From Tulasnella sp. 424 (Eukaryota > Basidiomycota > Agaricomycetes > Cantharellales > Tulasnellaceae): a DNA stretch of 44,338 nt. Below the pieces are notes generated by a model, which saw only the letters and a program-made list of their open reading frames with translations, searched no databases and had not been told where the DNA came from. The stretch spans positions 1-44,338 of the forward strand of contig WSUB01000254.1 of assembly GCA_019633425.1 (NCBI GenBank), given 5' to 3'. The position numbers and the translations under genes are program-made. Shown here one piece after another: positions 32,729 through 43,371 of this stretch. The first letter of the stretch is position 1. The number at the start of each line of letters is the position of its first letter.

Positions 32729-34310
32729 CTACCAATTCAAGGTACCTCCCCGGGTTCTCGCCAAATATCCTGGTGCCGCATCATCTGGTAACCCGGCGCG
32801 TAGAAGATCTAGTGGTGAATGCATCCTTCCAGGTTTCGTTTGAAAAAGCTTGGCGGGCTTCACCCCTTCAAGGTTGCCCCTCTCGGGTTCATGGACTAGG
32901 TTGCCAACCTTGTAAGTCAGCGACCGCTTCATCCACATATCTATTTCTTTGTCGATGACTATCCCGTCTAGAGATGACGACTGTTGGATGTCAAGTTGAC
33001 CCAGGGGATTGAAGCCTGGTCTTGTCCGCCGTGTCTCCACAATACGCTGTAGTGCCTCTTGGGTGCACCCAGTGCATTGAATGAACGTAAGCCAGTGCAG
33101 CCGAGGACACGTGGTCTCTAGGCAAGGGAGCCCCTTGTCCCCTTCGAAGTCCACGTAGTGGAATGTCAGCGCTTTGAGTTGTGGGAGTCCGGATAATGCG
33201 CCTTCAAGTTGCGCGAGATGGGATTTGTTCAAAGAGTCACCGAGACCGGGGAAAGGTGAATGGGTTCCTCCGAGGGGTAAGCTGATGAGATTTGGGAATG
33301 GGTGGTATTCAGATAATAGCGGAAGCAAGCCGAGATTGAGCGTGGTTTCGAGATGCGGTTGGGTTAGGAAGTACAGGACTTTCGGGAGGTTGAGAAGTCC
33401 GAGGAGCATATTCTGGTCAGCTTTGGGGAGATAGACCGAGAGTTCCGTTAAGGAAGGGTGATGATGGTGCGCCTGGCAGGAGCCTAAGGGGTTCGAAGAA
33501 CATGTTGGTGATGCGTCTGCCACAGTCGATTCGAAGTGCGCGGAGGCTGGGGAGATAGAGGAGAATCCGGTGTATGGACTTGACGTTCTCGACGGCTCCT
33601 GCGTGGTAAAAGCCGGGGTCTACAAGGTGAAGGACTTCCAGCATGCTGAGGCATTTCAAAAGATCGCCGTACGGAACGCCCTTAAATATGAGCTCTTTCA
33701 GGCTCGGCTTTTCTCCATGAACGAATGGCATCAACTTCCATCTCGTCGTAGGGCCGGATCGGAAAGAGCGAGGAAACTGTTCTTCGACTACTGTCAGGAT
33801 CTCCAGCTTAGGTGCCGACGCGTCCCGAAGCCGGTCAAAGATCAGTCGAAAGATCTTTGTCGGCACGCGCTCCACTTGAAATGACCGCCAGTGCCCAATA
33901 CGCGGCATTATGAGCCGCATGATCGATTTGGCGTGCTTGACGCTGGCACCCTTGAAAGGCTCGGACCGGATTATAATGTCCAACGGCGAACTCTTCGATC
34001 GTTCCAACCAAGTTTTGTACTTCATAATAGCGCGATGGGGGTTCTGTTGGCGGAACTCCAAGGTCGTCCAGAATGCACCCGTATCCAAGGCGTAACGCCT
34101 CCACATCCGGCATACGTGGGACGCGGTGATGGGGAAATTTGAGTCTCGGGCGTCACTTTCACGATCCCAGCACAGGAAAGCGATCATGAGAAAGATGTCG
34201 TAGGGCAAATTGCTAGGCATGTGGTGTGGATGAATTTGGGTTCTGATAATGGAGTCGGTAGGGATGGGTACTGAAAGGTTGGCGTCGGGCAGCTCTTGAG
34301 TTGGGGCCAT
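32729..34310 (-). pseudogene. F-box-like/LRR gene, alpha subfamily, frameshifted
   Basis: The N-terminal 280 or so codons (from ATG at 34310) match the intact alpha gene, including the F-box-like part and GASVKHAKSIMRLIMP. Near 33455-33470, at an ATCATCACC stretch, the frame shifts, and the original frame ends at 33417. The other frame continues with HPSLTELSVYLP and the leucine-rich C-terminus, but the usual YLRVVEGV ending is altered and the frame runs on to 32729. It is diverged from its relatives more than the copy at 28257, so it is probably an older pseudogene. It is head to head with the beta gene at 35083. Confidence 0.85.
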
Positions 34311-35082
34311 GATTGAAAGTACTAGTACGAAGGTGAAGGGCGTGGGTTTTGCTTAGGTCCGTGTTTCAGTCTAGTAGAGCTTGGGTCGCCAAGAGACTAG
34401 TCAGACGCATCATGCCAAGGGGAGAGAGCATGAAGCTCATACATACCGCTAGTGGTGAGATGGTTAAGCGAATGAAGTTGAAAGTTGAACTGTTGAATGT
34501 CGGATTCTTCCCCAAATAGACGTCAAGGGAAACTTGACCAAGCAGACCCACGGTTGACCAACGGACAACCGCGTTTCAGCAGGGTAGTATAATATACCGA
34601 AGATCGAACCATTCCTGTTCCACATTCACTTTTCTGATGAACGATGAACGGAATATGAAGCCACGCTTGTATATGTGCCTCACGAATGTGGAATGAAGTC
34701 GGTGTATGTGATCCGCGGACGGGAGACTTAGTTGAAGTATGTTACCACTCACACAAAGGTCTCTGATAATACTAGTACAAAATGCAGTGGTAATGATCCA
34801 GCTGGCTGAGTGGAATCTCAATCGGTTGTCCGGACAAACACACCAAAACTCTGACGTCGAAGCTCCCAAGGTTCTTGGAACGGGAGTCACGACAGTCAGA
34901 GCATCCGGATCACCGTTCTGTCTGAACTCTTCACCGGACGCTCGCTGAAACCGTCTTTTAGACGACCTACTCGGTATCGAAAAACACGTCCTGCTCGCTG
35001 ACTCATCTTTGACTAATCATTTTCACGCATCGCTTAGGTACCTCAAGGCCTTTACTCTATTCGATCACGTTAACGCGCAACA
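34311..35082. promoter_or_regulatory. Divergent intergenic region between alpha and beta F-box genes (pair 2)
   Basis: This is homologous to 29745-30746 over most of its length. The conserved block is at about 34831-34898, and the CTACTCGGTATCGAAA stretch is near 34967. An ACATACCGCT element near 34440 corresponds to the leader-intron donor seen upstream of the other alpha genes. It is likely the promoter of the beta gene on the right. Confidence 0.5.
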
Positions 35083-36585
35083 ATGGAAGAGCCCGGCCAC
35101 CATCCACCAATCTGTCGCATCAACAACCTCCCCTACGACACTCTATACATCATTTTCGTCATATGTTGGAAAGACGCGAGAAACATGGTGCGGGCGCCGC
35201 GTCGTCGCGTCATTCACTCCAAGTCGCACTGGCCCGTGATTGCATCTCACGTTTGCCGGCTCTGGAGACAGCATGCCCTCGACACTCCCGTTTTCTGGTC
35301 CTACATTCAGATTCGTGAAAGTATTCCACGGCTGGAGATGTACCACGAATGGTTGGCTCGTGTCAAAAACGCGCCATTCGACGTGTACATTGGTTGGAAA
35401 CCCTTCACCGGCGCAAGTGTCAAACACGCCAAGGCCATCATGCGGTTGATCATGCCTCATATCTCACACCTTCGATCACTTTATACGGCCTACATTCCTC
35501 TGAAAATACTACAACTAATTCTCAACCGGCTGAGTGACGCGAACGCCCCATTACTGGAGAGAGTGCGTCTCGCCAAGCTGCGAAGTAGCTCCGACAACGT
35601 CCCAGAATCGCCTCGAAAAAAAATAAATATCAAGCTATTTCAGCGTGGGCAAGTACCGAGCCTCAAAGAAGTTCAGCTTGATGGGTTGCCGTACGACTAC
35701 GTTACAGCCCACTTTGGCGAAAGCCTCAGCACCTTCAAGATCTCGCCCAGGACGGAACTCGCAACACCCCAGGACGACGCCAGATTAGCTCAAAGAATCC
35801 TTTCGCAATCCCCCGGCCTTCGCGTATTTGGTTTCTTTGGACTCATTGGCATCAGGCGAACCCGGCGCCGACATGCACTACCCCTTCCAAACCTACCCCT
35901 TCCAAATTCACCCCTTCCTCCCGTCCACCATGCATCTCTGCAGGAAATATACATAAAGGGAAATCAACCAACGAAGAACATGATTATGTGTTCCCTCATC
36001 CTTCCGCGCGTTCGTTACTTCCTCGACAACTTCAAAGATGAGCTTCCGCTTGGCTTATCTTGTCTTCACCACATTGGACTTGGGTCGTTCCCAAGCTTGA
36101 TCAGCTTGCGGCTACAAGGGAATACAGACTCGTGGGGAGCAACAAACGATCCGAGGGATCTGATGCACCTATCAAGCGCATTAGAAGCCCTCCCCGAGCT
36201 TCGAGCGTTGACGTTCCAGAACGTGGACTTCGGAAACGATGGATACCTCATAAAGTGTCTTGGAGCAGCCAAATGTTGTCCTGGACTCCAATGGCTTACA
36301 CTCTTGCAATGTTGTGGCTACACGTTGCATGAGCTACGCTCCGTTGTGGAGGCCCGACGGAGATTGAAGAACGTGGATCCGCTAGTTCGAGTTACGGTTT
36401 ATGAATGGCCCTCAAGCACGCCCAACATTTATGGAGACGATGAGGCTCGAGAGTGGCTGGGGCAAACGGTGGATTTCCGCACGAGCGTGACCTATGACAC
36501 CGAGGACCCAGAGCAGAATTACCTTCGTGTGGTAGAAGGAGTGCAACGGGGGGCAGTGACAACGCCGTCGTATCATGATTGGTGA
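35083..36585 (+). CDS. F-box-like/LRR protein, beta subfamily, intact
   Basis: A single-exon gene of 500 residues starting MEEPGHHPPICRINNLPYD. The F-box-like part is about residues 12-75 (LPYDTLYIIFVICW, then SHVCRLWRQHALDTPVFW). The motif GASVKHAKAIMRLIMP follows at about 112, then leucine-rich stretches such as LPELRALTFQNVDF and a C-terminal YLRVVEGV. It probably recruits a target protein to an SCF ubiquitin ligase. Compared with the copy at 41753 it has a small in-frame expansion of a Pro-Leu-Pro-Asn stretch near DNA 35880-35925. The start is conserved in all beta copies. Confidence 0.85.
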   Translation: MEEPGHHPPICRINNLPYDTLYIIFVICWKDARNMVRAPRRRVIHSKSHWPVIASHVCRLWRQHALDTPVFWSYIQIRESIPRLEMYHEWLARVKNAPFDVYIGWKPFTGASVKHAKAIMRLIMPHISHLRSLYTAYIPLKILQLILNRLSDANAPLLERVRLAKLRSSSDNVPESPRKKINIKLFQRGQVPSLKEVQLDGLPYDYVTAHFGESLSTFKISPRTELATPQDDARLAQRILSQSPGLRVFGFFGLIGIRRTRRRHALPLPNLPLPNSPLPPVHHASLQEIYIKGNQPTKNMIMCSLILPRVRYFLDNFKDELPLGLSCLHHIGLGSFPSLISLRLQGNTDSWGATNDPRDLMHLSSALEALPELRALTFQNVDFGNDGYLIKCLGAAKCCPGLQWLTLLQCCGYTLHELRSVVEARRRLKNVDPLVRVTVYEWPSSTPNIYGDDEAREWLGQTVDFRTSVTYDTEDPEQNYLRVVEGVQRGAVTTPSYHDW

Positions 36586-36732
36586 AGTTGGAAGGCGATG
36601 CCAAAGGACAAACCCGTGCAAATGGCTCGTATTACGCTAAAACCCGATTGTAGATATATCACAACCCTAAATTCTCAATTACTTCTGTTTACATTACGCT
36701 GGAGGGGTTTGAGTCTTAATGGTCGTCTTTTT

Positions 36733-36883
36733 GACGATTCCAGGGCAGGAAGGCTACCACGAATAAGAAGTCGTAGGGAAAATTGCTAGGCACGTGGTGT
36801 GGCTGAATGTGGGTCCTACTCGTGGAGCCATTAGGAATGGGTACTGAAAGCCCGGGATAGGGGTGTGCTTGGGTTGGAGCCAT
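36733..36883 (-). pseudogene. N-terminal remnant of an alpha F-box gene (2)
   Basis: About 50 codons from an ATG at 36881-36883 match the alpha N-terminus (MAPTQAHP, then HIQPHHVPSNFPYDF). There is no downstream part. The same remnant follows the beta gene at 41753. Confidence 0.8.
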
Positions 36884-37690
36884 GATGGAGAGCTTGAAGG
36901 TGAAGGACTTTTATCCTTGGTTTGGTCTATGCCTGTGTCGCGTATAGACTAAGGCTTAAGGCTAGTTAGACACCTATCATACCACGGAAAGAGGGTGTAT
37001 AGCTCATGTACAATCGCTCGAGGCAAAACCCGTTAACCGGCGAGCATCACCTGTTCACCACGCCGAGGGTTCTTCCCAAGGTGACCGTCAGGTAAATTTA
37101 AGCAGGCTCAAGATTGAGCAACGGCCATCGACATAAACTCGTAACACGTGAAGCTGTGGTTCCTAGAGGATTTACTATGACGCTATAAGAAATGGAAGAT
37201 CGAAACTCCCTAGTTTCATATCCTCCTTCTGGCGATGAGTGATCAGGGAAGGATCATATAAAAGGGGCACAAAGATAAATCCATGCGTAGCGGAATACGT
37301 ATGCCGGCTCGCACCATTTGGAGCGAGAGCGGTACACTCGTTTTATGTCATATGCCAGATGCATCTCGCTGTACGAAAATGGTGAAGAGAAAACGCTTAT
37401 ACTAGTCAACGTCGACTATGTCCTCTCGGGTGTCTTGAATGACCAGACATTTAAGGGGCCGCGGTGTCGAGCCTGAACAACTAAAACATTGTAAGACTGA
37501 CCAAGAGACTCTCGCCAACGTTTAGGTTGGTGCGCGTGGACACTCCCTTGGATACTCGCGACTCTGTCCCCTACACGACCTACTCGGTACGAAAGACTTA
37601 CTCCTCGCCGACTCATCGTGGGCTACCCAGCTTACCGCATCACTTAGGTCCCTCCGTTCTATTCCAATCACATTGCGCTGCCAGCCAGCA
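36884..37690. other. Intergenic region, left half duplicated at 43525-43980
   Basis: From about 36900 to 37407 the sequence resembles 43540-43982, including GTCGCGTATAGACTAAGGCT. Beyond that it diverges, because the second segment lacks the gene at 37691. Near 37577 lies the CTACTCGG-type stretch also found before other beta genes, the likely promoter of the next gene. Confidence 0.55.
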
Positions 37691-39148
37691 ATGGGAAAGC
37701 CCGACCACCCGACACGAAACTGTCGCATCAACAACCTCCCCTACGACACTCTATACATCGTTTTTGTCATGTGTTGGGATGAAGCGAGAGAGGAGAGATG
37801 GGGCCGCCGGCTTCATTGGCCTGTGATCGCATCTCACGTCTGCCAGCTCTGGAGGCAATACGCCCTCGACACTCCAGATTTCTGGGCACAACTTTTATTT
37901 GACGAATCGCCTCCGCGACTGGAGAAATACCACGAATGGTTCGCTCGTCTCAAAAACGCGACATTCGACGTGTACATTAGTTGGCAACCCTTCACGGCCG
38001 CAAGTGTCAAACATGCCAAAGCCATCATGCGATTGATTATGCCTCATATCTCACACCTTCGGTCACTTTGCGTCGGCTACGTTCCTCTGAAAATACTGCG
38101 GGTAATCCTCAATCGGCTGAGTGATGCGAACGCCCCGTCACTCCAGAGGTTGGGCCTCAATGTGGAGCGAAGTGGCCCCGATACGGTTCCAGAATCGCTT
38201 CGGCAGAAAATAAAACTCAAACTATTTCACCGTGGGCAAGTACCGAGCCTCAAAGAAATTGAGCTAGATGGGTTGCCACACGACTACGTCACAACCCACT
38301 TTGGCGAAACCCTCAGCACGTTCAAGATATCGCCTAGGACCGAATTTGCAACGCCCCAAGACAACGCCGGATTAATTCAAAGAGTCCTTTTGCAAGCCCC
38401 TGGCCTTCGGGCATTTGGTTTCTTTCCACCCACCAGGGAACTCCAACATGCACAAGCCGTTCCAAACCCACCCCTTCCTACCGTTCACCATGCATCTCTG
38501 CAGGAGATATTCATTACAGGAAGTCAACCCACGAGGAACATGATTATATGCTCCCTCGCCCTTCCACGCATCCGTTACTTCCTTGACAAGGAGAAACTGG
38601 AACTTTCACTCGGCTTACCTTGTCTTCGACACCTCGGACTTGGCCCATTCCCAAGCTTGATTAGCTTGCGGCTACGAGAGAGTAGGATATCGTGGCTAAG
38701 AGCAAAGGATCCACTCAACTCCCGATATCTAATGCACCTATCAAGTGCATTAGAAGCTCTCCCCGAGCTTCGAGCGTTGACATTCCAAAACGTGGACTTT
38801 GAACACGATCGGTACCTCATAAAGTGTCTTGGATCAGCCAGATGTTGTCCCAGACTCCAATGGCTTACACTGTTGCGTTGTCTTGGCTACACACTGCAGG
38901 AGCTACGTTCGGTTGTAGAGGCCCGACGGAGGTTGGAGAATGTGGATGCGCTAGTTCGAGTTACGGTTTATGGCTGGGCCCCGGGCACATCCAAGATTCA
39001 TGGAGACGATGAGGCTCGAGACTGGCTGGGGCAAGCGGTTGATTTCCGCGAGATCGACGACTCAGGCATCCAAGAGACTCGGCAGAATTACCTTAGCGTG
39101 GTAGAAGGAGTGCAAAGTGCGGGAGTGGTTTGGTATGACAAGCCTTAG
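37691..39148 (+). CDS. F-box-like/LRR protein, beta subfamily, intact, divergent copy
   Basis: A single-exon gene of 485 residues. The ATG at 37691 (MGKPDHPTRNCRINNLPYD) aligns with the start of the other beta genes; an open stretch before it has no ATG. The F-box-like part (LPYDTLYIVFVMCW, then SHVCQLWRQYALDTPDFW) is followed by a variant of the cluster motif with Ala in place of Gly (TAASVKHAKAIMRLIMP), then leucine-rich stretches and YLSVVEGV at the end. It differs from the 35083 and 41753 copies more than they do from each other. This gene is absent from the duplicated segment to the right. Its function is presumably substrate selection for ubiquitination. Confidence 0.85.
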   Translation: MGKPDHPTRNCRINNLPYDTLYIVFVMCWDEAREERWGRRLHWPVIASHVCQLWRQYALDTPDFWAQLLFDESPPRLEKYHEWFARLKNATFDVYISWQPFTAASVKHAKAIMRLIMPHISHLRSLCVGYVPLKILRVILNRLSDANAPSLQRLGLNVERSGPDTVPESLRQKIKLKLFHRGQVPSLKEIELDGLPHDYVTTHFGETLSTFKISPRTEFATPQDNAGLIQRVLLQAPGLRAFGFFPPTRELQHAQAVPNPPLPTVHHASLQEIFITGSQPTRNMIICSLALPRIRYFLDKEKLELSLGLPCLRHLGLGPFPSLISLRLRESRISWLRAKDPLNSRYLMHLSSALEALPELRALTFQNVDFEHDRYLIKCLGSARCCPRLQWLTLLRCLGYTLQELRSVVEARRRLENVDALVRVTVYGWAPGTSKIHGDDEARDWLGQAVDFREIDDSGIQETRQNYLSVVEGVQSAGVVWYDKP

Positions 39149-39400
39149 AAGTCGATGCCTAATTAGTGATAAACCAATGAGAATGGTTCTTATTTCGCCA
39201 AAGCATTTGTATTACCATAGACACTAGACATTATAAGGCCATCTTACTGACTTCTGTTTATTTTGGGGATATCTACACGGTAAAATGATCAATATATATA
39301 TTAAGATCGAATTCCCTACACAGTAAAGAGTTACCCGACCTAAAAGAGCGCCTAAACGTGTGCTTCACGTTTCCCGCCTGTGTTCTGTACGATACTGCCC

Positions 39401-40882
39401 TTATCTCAACGGCCGCACTCCTTTAACAACACTCAGATAATCCTGCCCAATTATGTTCTCGTAGAAGGAGTTTTTTATCTCCAGTTGTACCGCGCTCTCC
39501 AACCATTCCTTGTCTGCACCCTCGAAAGGCAGGGAGGTCTCCTCCGAACTTTGGTGGATGATGATGAGTCGAATGAGTTGCCGGATTTTCTTTTTCGCTT
39601 GCGATCGCGCTTCGACGGTGGATCGTACTTGCTTCATCGTAAACCTGTGGCAAGTCACAAGGCGAAGCCATTCCAACTTGGGACACGTCCACCCAAGGCA
39701 AGGCAGATATCGATCATCCTCGAAGTCGACTCGGTCAAAGGTCAGCGACCTGAGGTGTTTCAGACGGGCCAGCGCTCCTTCCAGGTACCCCATGTTGGCA
39801 GAATTTTGTGGATGAGTAGTAAGAGCAGCGGCGCTGTAACCGCCTCCAAGTCGTAAACTCCTGAGACTCGAGAAGGGAGACGGGTCGGAGTGCGCCATGG
39901 TTCGGAGGCAGCCCACGCCAATGACCAATTCGGTCTGCTGTCTATCGATTGCATGTCGGAGTTTTGGTAGGACGAGTGACGCGATGATTGCGTTGACGTT
40001 GGCTGGGGAAGCCCCGATAGAAATATGTTTGAGCGCATCGTGGGTGATTGGAGGAGGAAGGGGGGCGGCAACCTGGTGGAAGTCGTTGGTATCCATCCCA
40101 GCCTCGTGATAGCCTCCATCGCCTACTAGAAGATATTGGATATCAGGTAGGGTGTTGAGGAGGTTCTGGACCGACTTCGCGTGGTCATACGCTGTAGCCT
40201 GGTGAGGAGCGCCGAATACCCCATACCACTTGATTCTAACGTATCGAAGATTCTTGAAGCGGCCGACGGTATATTTAGGATTTATGCCGAAGAAACTGAG
40301 CTCACGAAGGCTCGGTGCCTCTCCTTGGATGAACGGTTTGAACTTCCATTTTGTCTGCTCCGCCGGCTCATTCCACCACGGATCGCGCTCTGCTTTGACC
40401 GTGAGCTTCCGCAGCTGAGGAGCCGAGACGCGGGCGAGACGGTCGAAGATGATCCGCATGATTTTGGGAGGCACTTTCAGCACCTCCAGCGTCCGCAACT
40501 GTGCGATGTTGGGCATGATCAAGCGCATGATCTCCTTCGCGTGCTTCACGCTCGCACCCTGGAACGGTGCTTGGTCGATGAACACGTCGAACGGAGCGCC
40601 GTTCGTACGCTCCAGCCAGACTCGATATTTTTCAAATAGAGGTTTCTTCTGCCGGAACTCCAGCTTCGCCCAAAAGCTCGGGATGCTTATGGCGTGTTGT
40701 CTCCATGTACGGCATACGTGCGAAGCCAGGACTTGGAACGGAACGTCTGTGTCGAACTCTTTGAAGCAAATGGAGAAGATGAGGTGGAATACGTCGTAGG
40801 GAAGGTCGTTAATGTGACGATGGGAGGGCTGAAATGAGACGCTGGGTTGAACATCTGACATGTTGCGCGTTTCATCCGACAT
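39401..40882 (-). CDS. F-box-like/LRR protein, gamma subfamily, intact
   Basis: A single-exon gene of 493 residues. The F-box-like part spans about residues 25-80 (INDLPYDVFHLIFSICF, then SHVCRTWRQHAISIPSFW). The motif GASVKHAKEIMRLIMP is at 109-124, followed by Leu-rich stretches (LRSLTFDRVDFEDDRYLPCL) and YLSVVKGV at the C-terminus. It is a third subfamily, distinct from alpha and beta over most of its length but sharing the same plan. A second Met at residue 8 could also serve as the start. It converges on the beta gene at 37691-39148 (252 bases apart) and is divergent to the beta gene at 41753. Confidence 0.85.
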   Translation of the reverse strand: MSDETRNMSDVQPSVSFQPSHRHINDLPYDVFHLIFSICFKEFDTDVPFQVLASHVCRTWRQHAISIPSFWAKLEFRQKKPLFEKYRVWLERTNGAPFDVFIDQAPFQGASVKHAKEIMRLIMPNIAQLRTLEVLKVPPKIMRIIFDRLARVSAPQLRKLTVKAERDPWWNEPAEQTKWKFKPFIQGEAPSLRELSFFGINPKYTVGRFKNLRYVRIKWYGVFGAPHQATAYDHAKSVQNLLNTLPDIQYLLVGDGGYHEAGMDTNDFHQVAAPLPPPITHDALKHISIGASPANVNAIIASLVLPKLRHAIDRQQTELVIGVGCLRTMAHSDPSPFSSLRSLRLGGGYSAAALTTHPQNSANMGYLEGALARLKHLRSLTFDRVDFEDDRYLPCLGWTCPKLEWLRLVTCHRFTMKQVRSTVEARSQAKKKIRQLIRLIIIHQSSEETSLPFEGADKEWLESAVQLEIKNSFYENIIGQDYLSVVKGVRPLR

Positions 40883-41752
40883 CAGCGAAGGTCTTGGTTG
40901 AAGTGCAAGCGGCCTATACAGTTACACGCGGGCAGATTGTTGAGTGTCGAATCGAACAAGCATGTGTCAAGGGAAAGAAGGCGGAGAAATCCACATACTG
41001 AGGACCCAAAAGGTAGGCAGAGTCAAAAGTCTTGAAAATTTTACTCTTTCGAAAAACCCAATACTACAGATAAGTAACTGCCGATATTATCGCGTCGGAC
41101 AGTTTTCCGAGTCGGGAGGAAGTGGTGGGTGTGTGATTCAGACTCAACGTCCTCTCTCGTAATGAGGAGCTAAGCCGAAGCGTCTCAAGGGACGGCCTGG
41201 GACACGCATCACGTGAGGTCTATTGGATGAGGAGCGAGCCTAGGAGCATTGATTCAAATGGGGATGTAAGAGTGCTGTTCTGGACAGTTACTTGTATGTG
41301 CATTCTCCTTTAGCGCACGCTCTGTCAGGTCTGGGAGGCGAATCAGAGGGGGAAACAAGCGGTCTAAGGGTTGACACGCGGACAACCGCGTTTCAGAGGG
41401 TAACATAATGTGACAAGGACGAATCGAAAATGGAACTGTTTCCAGTCCTACTTTCGCTTCTCCGGTGGGGTAATGAACTAGCTAGAAGTGGAACCTCGTC
41501 ACGCCGGTGTCTGGACAAAGCCTTGACGTCTAAGCTCTCACGGTTCTTGAAAACGAGAGTCACGACATTCAGAGCATCGGAACCGTTCTGTCTTACCTCT
41601 TCAGTGTCTTCACCGGACGCTCGTTGAAACCTCTCCTAGACAATCCACTCGGTACCGAAAAACATGTGCTCCTCGTTGACTCGTCATGGCTAACCATTTT
41701 CACGCATTGCTTAGATACCTTTACTCTATTTCGATCACGTTAACACAGAGCA
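40883..41752. promoter_or_regulatory. Divergent intergenic region between gamma and beta F-box genes
   Basis: The right part resembles the divergent regions before other beta genes, with the conserved block at about 41512-41570 and the CACTCGGTACCGAAAAAC stretch near 41648. The left part, next to the gamma gene, has no match elsewhere in the window. No independent gene is convincing here. Confidence 0.5.
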
Positions 41753-43231
41753 ATGGGAGAGCCCGATCACCATGCACCAATCTGTCGCATCAACAACCTC
41801 CCCTACGACACACTATACATCATTTTCATCATATGTTGGAAAGACGCGAGAAAGCAGCCACCGGGTCGCGTCATTCACTGCCACTGGCCCGTGATTGCAT
41901 CTCACGTCTGCCGGCTCTGGAGGCAATACGCCCTCGACACTCCCGTTTTCTGGTCCTACTTTCAGTTTCTTGAAAGTATTCCACGGCTGGAGATGTACCA
42001 CGAATGGTTTGCTCGTCTCAAAAACGCGCCATTCGACGTGTACATTGGTTGGAAACACTTCACCGGCGCCAGTGTCAAACACGCCAAGGCCATCATGCGG
42101 TTGATCATGCCTCATATCTCACATCTTCGGTCACTTTATACGGCCTACATTCCTCTAAAAATACTACAACTAATTCTCAACCGACTGAGTGACGCGAACG
42201 CCCCACTACTGGAGAAGCTGCGCCTCGCTAGGCTGCGAAGTAGCTACGACGACCGCCCAGAATCGCTTCAAAAGAAAATAAAAATCAAACTATTTCAGCA
42301 TGGGCAAGTACCGAGCCTCAAAGAAGTTGAGCTAGATGGGTTGCCGCACGACTACGTTACAACCCACTTTGGCGAAACCCTCAGCACGTTCAAGATATCG
42401 CCTAGGACCGAATTTGCAACACCCCAAGACGACGCCAGATTAGCTCAAAGGATCCTTTCGCAATCCCCTGGCCTTCGCGCATTTGGTTTCTTCGGAGTCA
42501 CCAGGGCACTCGGAGATGCACAAGCCGTTCCAAACCCACCCCTTCCTCCCGTCCACCATGCAGGTCTGCAGGAAATGTACATTAGGGCAAATCAACCAAC
42601 GAGGAACATGATCATGTGCTCCCTCACCCTTCCACGCATTCGTTACTTCCTCAACGACTTCAAAGATGAACTTCCACTCGGCTTATCCTGTCTTCAACAC
42701 ATTGGACTTGGCCCATTCCCAAGCTTAATCAGTTTGCGGCTACGAGGGAATAGGAGGTCGTGGGGAGCAACAAACGATACCAGAGATCCACTCAACTCCC
42801 GAAATCTAATGCAGCTCTCAAGTGCATTAGAAGCCCTCCCCGAGCTTCGAGCGTTGACGTTCCAGAACGTGGACTTCGAAAACGCTGGATGCCTCATAAA
42901 GTGTCTTGGAGGAGCCAAATGCTGTCCCAGACTCCAATGGCTTACACTCTTGCAATGTCTTGGCTACACGGTGCATGAGCTACGCTCTGTTGTAGAGACC
43001 CGACGGAGCTTGAAGAACGTGGATCCGCTAGTTCGAGTTACGGTTTACGAATGGCCTCCAAGCACGTCCAGCATTCATGGAGACGATGAAGCGCGAGACT
43101 GGCTGGGGCAGGCAGTGGATTTCCGCGCGAGCGTGACCTATACCCTCGAGGACCCAGAGCAAAATTACCTTCGGGTGGTAGAAGGAGTGCAACGGGGGGC
43201 AGTGACAACGCCGTCGTATGAGCCATGTTAG
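41753..43231 (+). CDS. F-box-like/LRR protein, beta subfamily, intact
   Basis: A single-exon gene of 492 residues starting MGEPDHHAPICRINNLPYD. The F-box-like part is at about 11-72, the motif GASVKHAKAIMRLIMP at 105-120, and the leucine-rich C-terminus ends with YLRVVEGVQRGAVTTPSYE. It is very close to the gene at 35083, and both share the following intergenic DNA, so the two arose by duplication of a larger segment. Likely role: SCF ubiquitin-ligase receptor with unknown target. Confidence 0.85.
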   Translation: MGEPDHHAPICRINNLPYDTLYIIFIICWKDARKQPPGRVIHCHWPVIASHVCRLWRQYALDTPVFWSYFQFLESIPRLEMYHEWFARLKNAPFDVYIGWKHFTGASVKHAKAIMRLIMPHISHLRSLYTAYIPLKILQLILNRLSDANAPLLEKLRLARLRSSYDDRPESLQKKIKIKLFQHGQVPSLKEVELDGLPHDYVTTHFGETLSTFKISPRTEFATPQDDARLAQRILSQSPGLRAFGFFGVTRALGDAQAVPNPPLPPVHHAGLQEMYIRANQPTRNMIMCSLTLPRIRYFLNDFKDELPLGLSCLQHIGLGPFPSLISLRLRGNRRSWGATNDTRDPLNSRNLMQLSSALEALPELRALTFQNVDFENAGCLIKCLGGAKCCPRLQWLTLLQCLGYTVHELRSVVETRRSLKNVDPLVRVTVYEWPPSTSSIHGDDEARDWLGQAVDFRASVTYTLEDPEQNYLRVVEGVQRGAVTTPSYEPC

Positions 43232-43371
43232 CGGGCGATGTCAAAGGATAAACCCATGAGAGTGGCTCGTATTTCGCTAAAACCCGATTGTACATATATA
43301 GTAACCCTAGATTTCTTATAACATCTGTTTACTTTAGGCTGGAAGGGGTTTGAGTCTTAGTAGTCGTCGTT

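Noticed and set aside
37673..37690. Six extra codons before the ATG of the beta gene at 37691
   Set aside because: The frame there has no ATG, and the alignment with other beta genes starts exactly at 37691.
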